10,504 bases of DNA, taken from Flavimaricola sp. GTDB taxonomy: Bacteria; Pseudomonadota; Alphaproteobacteria; Rhodobacterales; Rhodobacteraceae. Below are positions 6,313 to 10,504 of this stretch, one piece after another. The number at the start of each line of letters is the position of its first letter. Position 1 is the stretch's first letter. A program made the translations under genes and the position numbers. The DNA is taken from contig JALZWD010000145.1 of assembly GCA_023300365.1 (NCBI GenBank), positions 1 through 10,504 on the forward strand. Reading direction: 5' to 3'. Under the pieces are notes generated by a model, which saw only the letters and a list, made by a program, of their open reading frames with translations, searched no databases and was not told the DNA's origin.

Positions 6313-7548
6313 CTATGCGGCGGCGGCGTGTCTTGGTTCTTCGCGGATGGGAAGGTGTACGATGGCCGAGAGGGCGCCGACGCCGACGCCGATCCACCAG
6401 ACTTCTGAGTAGCTGCCGTATTGGTCGTACATGATGCCGCCGAGCCAGACGCCCATGAAGCTGCCCAATTGATGCGAGAAGAAGACCACGCCGTAGAGTG
6501 TGCCCATGTAGCGCAGGCCGTAGAGGTGTGCGACGAGGCCGGAGGTGAGGGGGACCGTGGCCAACCAAAGGCTGCCCATGACGGCGGAAAAGATCAGCAC
6601 TGTGATCGGCGTCATGGGTGTGAGGATGAACCATGCGGCGGCGATGGTGCGCCCGGTGTAGATGCCGCAGAGCAGGTATTTTTTCGGATAGCGATTGCCC
6701 AGCCAGCCCGCGAGCAGGGTGCCTGCGATATTAAAGAACCCGATGAGCGAGATCGCGGCGGCCCCCAGTGCGGATGTGGTGGTGATGCCGATGCTTGCCA
6801 GCAGGCTGTCGGGCGAAATGGCCGAGCAGATTTCGGTGACATAGGCCGGGAAGTGGGCTGTCATAAAGGCGAGTTGGTAGCCACATGAAAAGAAGCCGAG
6901 GAAGATGAGGCCATAGGACGGATCGCGGAAGGTGCGCAACAGGACGGTTCCCATTGCCTCTTCGATTTCTTGGCGGGGAGCGGCGTCGGGCGCGCGCATC
7001 ATTGGCAGGACCATCAGCGTGGCGAGGATCAGGGCGGCGAAGACGAGGAAGGTGGATTGCCACGACATGATCGCAAGCAGCCCTTCGGCGAGGGGCGGGC
7101 CGATGATTTGCCCCGCAGAGCCAGCGGCGGTGGCGATGGCCAGCGCCATGGAGCGGTTTTCGGCGCTGGCCGCACGGCCCACAACCGCGAGGATCACGCC
7201 AAAGCCGGTACCCGCGATGCCAAAGCCCACGAGGATTTCATACATTTGATGCGCCTGCGGCGTGACGGCGGCAGAAGAGAGCACAAGGCCCACGGCATAT
7301 GTGAGGGCGCCGATGATGATGGCGCGCCTGTCGCCGATTTTCTCGGCCAATGCGCCAAAGATCGGTTGGCCAATGCCCCATGCGAGGTTTTGGATGGCGA
7401 TGGCCAGCGAAAATTCGGTGCGCAGCCAGCCGAACTCTTCGGCGATGGGAATTTGGAAGATGCCAAATGACGCGCGGATGGCAAACCCCGTCATGACGAT
7501 GATGCAGCCCGCGATCAGGACCGGTGTTATGAGGGGCTGGCGTGTCAT
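6313..7548 (-). CDS. Major facilitator superfamily transporter
   Basis: The 411-residue protein has the length and hydrophobic pattern of a 12-helix MFS permease in the inner membrane. It begins MTRQPLITPVLIAGCIIVMTGFAIR. The loop between helices 2 and 3 carries the family signature motif A in the form GALAEKIGDRRAII (65-78). The RTEFSLAIAIQNLAWGIGQPIFG stretch before it, the long central loop around PDAAPRQEIEEAMG (187-200) and the second half with GTLLAGWLGNRYPKKY resemble the monocarboxylate/oxalate-formate antiporter-like branch. The substrate cannot be inferred. The ATG at 7548 is chosen because translation upstream (to 7941) is low-complexity, basic and antisense to zapE. No good Shine-Dalgarno is visible before it. 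The gene diverges from zapE across about 111 bases that contain the second copy of the 24-bp word. A strong hairpin follows its stop. Confidence 0.92.
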   Translation of the reverse strand: MTRQPLITPVLIAGCIIVMTGFAIRASFGIFQIPIAEEFGWLRTEFSLAIAIQNLAWGIGQPIFGALAEKIGDRRAIIIGALTYAVGLVLSSAAVTPQAHQMYEILVGFGIAGTGFGVILAVVGRAASAENRSMALAIATAAGSAGQIIGPPLAEGLLAIMSWQSTFLVFAALILATLMVLPMMRAPDAAPRQEIEEAMGTVLLRTFRDPSYGLIFLGFFSCGYQLAFMTAHFPAYVTEICSAISPDSLLASIGITTTSALGAAAISLIGFFNIAGTLLAGWLGNRYPKKYLLCGIYTGRTIAAAWFILTPMTPITVLIFSAVMGSLWLATVPLTSGLVAHLYGLRYMGTLYGVVFFSHQLGSFMGVWLGGIMYDQYGSYSEVWWIGVGVGALSAIVHLPIREEPRHAAAA

Positions 7549-7591
7549 GGGGATAGGGGACGTTAAGTTGCGGTGATTGGCAAGCGGTGTG

Positions 7592-7615
7592 TTTGAGTAT
7601 TTTTGGCAAGATGAG
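7592..7615 (+). repeat. 24-bp intergenic word, copy 2
   Basis: This copy is identical over 24 bases to 892-915, in the same orientation. It sits in the divergent gap between the MFS gene and zapE, ending 44 bases before the zapE ATG. The first copy also ends about 36-45 bases before a + strand start codon. A promoter-proximal or leader role is possible but unproven. Confidence 0.7.
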
Positions 7616-7659
7616 GCACAAGGGTTTTCGTTGAGGGGGCGGCGCGTTAAACCGAGGCC

Positions 7660-8712
7660 ATGACGATGATGGATATATATGCAGCGCGTGTGACGGCGGG
7701 CGATTTGGTGGCGGACCCTGTGCAAGAGGCCCTGTTGCCGGCGATGGAGCGGGTGCGTGCGGATGTGGCGGCGCCGGTGAAGAAGCGCGGATTTTTTGGT
7801 AAGGACGCGGCGCCTGTGCGGGGGTTGTACCTTTGGGGTGGTGTCGGGCGCGGCAAGTCGATGTTGATGGATATGTTGTTTGAGGCGATCGACGTGCCCA
7901 AGGAGCGTTGGCATTTTCATGCGTTTATGCAGGCCGTCCACAAGGGCATGGGGGCGGCGCGCAAGCGGGGTGTGGATGACGCGATTGCCCCGGTTGCCGA
8001 TGATTTTGCGGCGCGCGTGCGTTTCCTTGCGTTTGACGAGATGCAGATCACCGATATCACCGATGCGATGATTGTGGGCCGCCTTTTTGAGCGCTTGTTT
8101 GAGGCGGGGGTTGTGGTGGTGACGACATCGAACCGTGTGCCTGATGATTTGTATAAAGACGGTTTAAACCGGGCGTTGTTTGTGCCGTTTATTGAGATGA
8201 TCAAGGATCGGCTTGAGGTGGTTGAGATGGCCTCGGAGCGGGATCATCGGCAGGGGTTATTGCGGGGACAACCGCGGTATTTTGTGCCGAGTGATGGAGC
8301 GGCGCGGCGTGCGATGGATGCGGTGTGGTCGGATTTGGGCGGGGCTGCGGCGCGGTCAGAGGTTTTGCGGGTGTATGGGCGCGATGTGGAGATCCCGGCG
8401 TTTGTGAATGGGGCGGGGCGTGCGTCGTTTTATGATTTGTGTGGGCGCGCGCTTGGGCCTGCGGATTATTTGGCTTTGGCTGAGGCGGTGCGGGTTTTGT
8501 TGATTGAGGATGTGCCGCAGTTGGGGTCGGATAATTTCAACGAGGCCAAGCGTTTTGTGACCTTGGTGGATGCGCTTTACGAGGCGCGTGTGCAGGTGTT
8601 TGTTTCTGCGGCTGCGCGGCCTGAGATGCTGTATGTTGAGGGGGCGGGGTCGTTTGAGTTTGACCGCACGGCGAGCCGTCTGGAGGAGATGCAGAGCGAG
8701 GGCTGGGGGTGA
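7660..8712 (+). CDS. zapE: AFG1/ZapE family cell division ATPase
   Basis: The 350-residue protein is an AFG1-like P-loop ATPase. ZapE in Escherichia coli acts at the Z-ring during constriction, while mitochondrial Afg1/LACE1 relatives help degrade membrane complex subunits. The Walker A motif is GGVGRGKS at residues 60-67, just after RGLYLWG. WHFHAFM (84-90) is a family signature. Walker B is FLAFDEMQ at 122-129, followed by ITDITDAMIVGRLF. Sensor-like TTSNRVPDDLYKDGLNR spans 155-171 and leads to FVPFIEMIK. The C-terminal part contains LGSDNFNEAKRFVTLVDALYE and a SAAARPEMLY stretch. The length fits bacterial ZapE. The start is uncertain: GAGG at 7654-7657 is too close to the ATG at 7660 but well placed for the in-frame ATG at 7666, a two-residue difference. 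The stop overlaps the next gene's GTG by four bases. Confidence 0.95.
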   Translation: MTMMDIYAARVTAGDLVADPVQEALLPAMERVRADVAAPVKKRGFFGKDAAPVRGLYLWGGVGRGKSMLMDMLFEAIDVPKERWHFHAFMQAVHKGMGAARKRGVDDAIAPVADDFAARVRFLAFDEMQITDITDAMIVGRLFERLFEAGVVVVTTSNRVPDDLYKDGLNRALFVPFIEMIKDRLEVVEMASERDHRQGLLRGQPRYFVPSDGAARRAMDAVWSDLGGAAARSEVLRVYGRDVEIPAFVNGAGRASFYDLCGRALGPADYLALAEAVRVLLIEDVPQLGSDNFNEAKRFVTLVDALYEARVQVFVSAAARPEMLYVEGAGSFEFDRTASRLEEMQSEGWG

Positions 8713-9194
8713 TTTTCGTTCTGCTTGCTGCTGGTGTTGTTTGCCTTGTTGCGATTGGGCTTTGGTTTGGACGTGTGCGGCCGGATGCCGGGCCGCGGCC
8801 CGTTGTTATTGTCGTTGATGGATCGAATGTGATGCATTGGGGGGAGGGTGTGCCGTCGTCCGAGGTGTTGTGTTTGGTGTTGGCAGAGTTGCAGGGCAAA
8901 GGGTTTTCGCCGTTGGTCTATTTTGACGCCAATGTTGGGTATAAATTGCAAGGGCGGCACATGGATGTGGCGGAGTTGGCGCGGGTGTTGCGCGTGGCGG
9001 CGCGTCAGATTGTTGTGGTGCCCAGTGGCACGCCGGCGGACCCTTATGTGATTGAGGAAGCGATCACGATGGGGGCGCGGGTGGTGAGCAATGATCGGTT
9101 TATGGATTGGCGGGGGCAGTATCCGGCCATTCGCGGCAAGGGGTTTTTGGTGAAGGGCGATGTGCGTGGCGCGAAGGTTGCGCTGCGGCTTTAG
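8709..9194 (+). CDS. Membrane-tethered NYN/Zc3h12a-like (PIN-fold) putative ribonuclease
   Basis: The 161-residue protein starts with a hydrophobic segment at about residues 1-20 (MIFVLLAAGVVCLVAIGLWF), followed by basic residues (GRVRP). This suggests one membrane anchor with the catalytic domain on the cytoplasmic side. The domain carries the acidic motifs of the NYN/RNase Zc3h12a group: VVIVVDGSNVMHW at 32-44 (Asp37, Asn40), YFDANVGYK at 71-79 (Asp73), GTPADPYVIEEA at 107-118 (Asp111) and VVSNDRFMDW at 125-134 (Asn128, Asp129). The order matches Regnase-type PIN folds, so metal-dependent RNA cleavage is the likely activity, although no target is visible. The GTG start overlaps the zapE stop as GTGA, with GAGGG at 8698-8702 as Shine-Dalgarno, so its translation is probably coupled to ZapE. 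The TAG stop overlaps the stop of the facing gene. Confidence 0.85.
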   Translation: MIFVLLAAGVVCLVAIGLWFGRVRPDAGPRPVVIVVDGSNVMHWGEGVPSSEVLCLVLAELQGKGFSPLVYFDANVGYKLQGRHMDVAELARVLRVAARQIVVVPSGTPADPYVIEEAITMGARVVSNDRFMDWRGQYPAIRGKGFLVKGDVRGAKVALRL

Positions 9195-9616
9195 CCTGTG
9201 AGTGTGGCGCCGCAATTGCGGAATTGTTCTACGGGTATTGCGGCACCTGTGAGTGAGAATGCGTGGGTTTCGCCGCCGATGATGGCGATGGCCGCGGTGT
9301 TGAATTGCAGGCCGTTGATGACGTTTCCAAAGCCGCGGTCAGAGACCGAGAGGGTGCGATTGCCGTTTGAGAGCAGGTGTTGGCCGGTGCTGATGGTGAG
9401 GCTTTGTGGGCCGATAAATTGGATGGAAAATGTGGGGGCGTTTGGCCACGGGGTGTCTTTGGTGAGGGTCAGGGCATAGAGGGCCGTGGCGGGATCAAAT
9501 GTCATGGTGACGGCGACGGGTTGATCCGATTGGGCGACCGTGCAGATGGGCAGGGGGGTGAAGTCCCATGCGGCGGCGGGGTTGGCGAGGAGGGCGAGGG
9601 CGGTGAGGATGCGCAT
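9191..9616 (-). CDS. Exported conserved hypothetical protein
   Basis: The 141-residue product starts with a short signal peptide, MRILTALALLANPAAA, with probable cleavage before WDFTP. The mature protein looks beta-rich, with alternating hydrophobic strands such as VAVTMTF, YALTLTK, FSIQFIGPQSLTIST, RTLSVSD and AAIAIIGG. Two cysteines (25 and 135) lie near the two ends and could form one disulfide. I do not recognise a named domain and assign no function. The style resembles small periplasmic proteins common in Rhodobacteraceae. The ATG at 9616 is the only start before upstream coding sense is lost. No Shine-Dalgarno is visible, so a very short leader or leaderless transcript is possible. Its stop overlaps that of the convergent NYN gene by four bases. 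Confidence 0.7.
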   Translation of the reverse strand: MRILTALALLANPAAAWDFTPLPICTVAQSDQPVAVTMTFDPATALYALTLTKDTPWPNAPTFSIQFIGPQSLTISTGQHLLSNGNRTLSVSDRGFGNVINGLQFNTAAIAIIGGETHAFSLTGAAIPVEQFRNCGATLTG

Positions 9617-9649
9617 GTGGGGGAGCGTAGCGTGAATTTTTTGAGAGTC

Positions 9650-9692
9650 GAAATCTTTTGAAGATTTCTGTTTGAATTCTTTTGAAGAATTC
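9650..9692 (-). terminator. Two tandem near-identical hairpins after the 76-residue gene
   Basis: The first hairpin pairs GAAATCTT (9650-9657) with AAGATTTC (9661-9668). The second pairs GAATTCTT (9674-9681) with AAGAATTC (9685-9692). Each has a perfect 8-bp stem and the same TTG loop, and they are 5 bases apart. They begin 11 bases past the minus-strand stop at 9704 and lie upstream of the ATG at 9616, so they probably end or stabilise the transcript of the 76-residue gene. No U-tract follows. Confidence 0.5.
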
Positions 9693-9703
9693 GGGGTTTG
9701 GCA

Positions 9704-9934
9704 TCAGGTTAGGAGGCGGATGGGCTCGGCGTTGCAGAAGATAATGAACTGTCCGCCGTTTTCGGCGACTTGGAAGCCGCGTCGGTTGATCTCGGCCATG
9801 AAGCGTGCGTAGCCGCAGAAGCGTTCGACATCGCGCGCCTTGCGCCGGATGACGCCGCCTTGTTGGACTTGTTTCGTGGCGAAGATGTTGTGCAGCCAGA
9901 GGTCGGGATCGAGGGGGGAGTGGTGTGTTTGCAT
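9704..9934 (-). CDS. Conserved small protein of unknown function
   Basis: The product has 76 residues and no signal peptide or membrane segment, so it is probably cytoplasmic. Its features are an N-terminal DLWLHNIFATKQ segment (11-22), GGVIRRKARDVERFCGYARFMAEINRRGF (26-54), likely two helices rich in basic residues, and a C-terminal pair of strands ending GGQFIIFCNAEPIR (60-73). From memory, short proteins of this pattern are widespread in Rhodobacteraceae and are sometimes labelled phosphoribosylanthranilate isomerase. At 76 residues it cannot be a TrpF barrel, so I do not use that name. A nucleic-acid or protein partner is conceivable from the basic helix, but nothing shows it. There is no clear Shine-Dalgarno, and the upstream gap is shared with the divergent partial gene at the right edge. 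Confidence 0.65.
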   Translation of the reverse strand: MQTHHSPLDPDLWLHNIFATKQVQQGGVIRRKARDVERFCGYARFMAEINRRGFQVAENGGQFIIFCNAEPIRLLT

Positions 9935-9981
9935 TTGGGGAGTGTGGGGGAGGGGTGGTTAATTTTGGGTGAATGGCAGAT

Positions 9982-10011
9982 AGAATAGGAGTATGCGTTG
10001 ATGAAAGGCAA
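9982..10011 (-). promoter_or_regulatory. Candidate promoter of the 76-residue gene
   Basis: On the minus strand TTGCCT (complement of 10006-10011) is followed after 18 bases by TATTCT (complement of 9982-9987). This would place the transcription start about 40 bases before the ATG at 9934. The match to sigma-70 consensus is moderate. The element overlaps the start region of the divergent gene at 10014. Confidence 0.3.
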
Positions 10012-10013
10012 AG

Positions 10014-10504
10014 GTGAGTGCATTGGAAACATTTGGAATCTTGATCATTCTATTCCTTTTCATTTTTGCATGCATTTCTGGCTTGCGATTTTTAGGGAAT
10101 GCTGTCTTTCCTTTCACGAAATCAGGGCGTTTGGATGCTGAGCGGAGAGGTTTTTGGGAGGCTGGTCGGCAAATGCTGAGAAATGACTTTTTGGGAGTTG
10201 TTCGTTCAGAAGGCATTCGGGGCTATTCTGTTACGGAGGTTGGCCCATGGATCAAAGCTGAGGCACAAGAACGGGGTGAGGTCGAAGAAATCTTTCGAGA
10301 AATGGCAATTGACAGTGGGCACAACGCGGTTGTCAAACTGAGTTTCACTCCCACTAGTGAGAGAGTGCTTGATGGATATGGCCACAAAGGCAACCCGTAT
10401 TACAAGAAGGAGCATAATCGTACGTGGGAGGGACAATGTGTTTCATTGGAGAAGGCTCACCGCCATGAATCCTCGGAGAGTGCCCATCTAGCTAAAGTTA
10501 AGGA
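10014..10504 (+). CDS. Unrecognised membrane-anchored protein, truncated by the window edge
   Basis: A frame opening at GTG 10014 stays open for 163 complete codons to the end of the window, so the gene continues beyond it. An in-frame TGA at 10002-10004 bounds the start, and GAAAGG at 10003-10008 can serve as Shine-Dalgarno. Residues 8-24 are strongly hydrophobic (GILIILFLFIFACISGL), which suggests one N-terminal membrane helix. The rest is soluble and rich in charge: a helical region RLDAERRGFWEAGRQMLRND (39-58), VEEIFREMAIDSGHNAVVK (90-108), then GYGHKGNPYYKKEHNRTWEG (121-140). I recognise no domain. The G+C of three lines I counted is 47-52%, against about 58-60% in the rest of the window, and the codons look less biased to G or C, which hints at acquired DNA. 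A 46-codon frame from the ATG at 10001 overlaps it but lacks support. Confidence 0.6.
   Translation, partial: MSALETFGILIILFLFIFACISGLRFLGNAVFPFTKSGRLDAERRGFWEAGRQMLRNDFLGVVRSEGIRGYSVTEVGPWIKAEAQERGEVEEIFREMAIDSGHNAVVKLSFTPTSERVLDGYGHKGNPYYKKEHNRTWEGQCVSLEKAHRHESSESAHLAKVK

Noticed and set aside
6421..7576. Open frames on the + strand across the MFS gene
   Set aside because: They are antisense to a clear 12-helix transporter and translate to low-complexity, charged sequence typical of shadow frames in G+C-rich DNA.
892..7615. CRISPR-like repeats
   Set aside because: The two 24-bp copies are 6.7 kb apart with no spacer array between them.
7549..7941. Upstream extension of the MFS gene on the minus strand
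   Set aside because: The extra 131 residues are basic, His-, Arg- and Pro-rich antisense translation of the zapE gene. The hydrophobic MFS start is at 7548.
9704..9934. Label as phosphoribosylanthranilate isomerase (TrpF)
   Set aside because: The protein has only 76 residues and no barrel motifs. The label, which I recall for similar small proteins, would be a misannotation.
10001..10144. Short frame from the ATG at 10001
   Set aside because: It ends after about 46 codons in a different frame from the longer open frame and has no Shine-Dalgarno or motif.
9959..10436. Two minus-strand frames (9959-10216 and 10206-10436) at the right edge
   Set aside because: They overlap the GTG-started + strand frame, which has a Shine-Dalgarno, a membrane helix and no stop over 163 codons. 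The minus frames lack ribosome binding sites and recognisable features, though without the rest of the gene this choice is not certain.

Overview
The window looks like chromosomal DNA of a roseobacter-type alphaproteobacterium (Rhodobacteraceae). This rests on a G+C of roughly 58-60% through most of it, codons ending in G or C, an AFG1/ZapE ATPase of alphaproteobacterial style, small proteins of a kind I associate with Rhodobacteraceae, and a repeated intergenic word. The placement comes from recall of families, not from a search.

Layout. Positions 1-60 may hold the tail of a gene entering from the left. From 186 to 5684 seven genes run on the + strand with small gaps or overlaps: an FMN nitroreductase (iodotyrosine deiodinase-like), an AEC transporter, S-formylglutathione hydrolase (fghA), a YaiI/YqxD (DUF188) protein, a HAD hydrolase, an ornithine cyclodeaminase/mu-crystallin-family protein and a membrane-anchored alpha/beta hydrolase. 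Three junctions look translationally coupled: GTGA at 2753-2756, TAATG at 3898-3902, and a Shine-Dalgarno site inside the end of the cyclodeaminase gene. Two minus-strand genes face this run: a secreted six-cysteine protein with a WYL-like core (5767-6174) and an MFS transporter (6313-7548). Diverging from the MFS gene is zapE (7660-8712), coupled through a second GTGA overlap to a membrane-tethered NYN/Zc3h12a-like putative ribonuclease (8709-9194). Two short minus-strand genes follow: an exported hypothetical protein (9191-9616) and a 76-residue conserved small protein (9704-9934). The right edge holds a truncated + strand gene with a GTG start (from 10014). It encodes an unrecognised membrane-anchored protein and has visibly lower G+C (about 50%).

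Function. The 186-5684 block reads as accessory and housekeeping metabolism: formaldehyde detoxification by FGH, a flavin reductase, an uptake or efflux carrier, and two hydrolases. No single pathway obviously ties its members together. The zapE/NYN pair is the most suggestive functional coupling. Non-coding structure includes a 24-bp word present twice, a perfect 14-bp hairpin just after the MFS stop codon, two near-identical tandem hairpins after the 76-residue gene, and a bulged hairpin just upstream of the nitroreductase ribosome binding site. I see no rRNA, tRNA, CRISPR array, insertion sequence or prophage. No clearly novel multi-gene system is evident. The candidates worth following are the ZapE-NYN pair, the secreted WYL-like protein, the repeated intergenic word and the unrecognised gene at the right edge.
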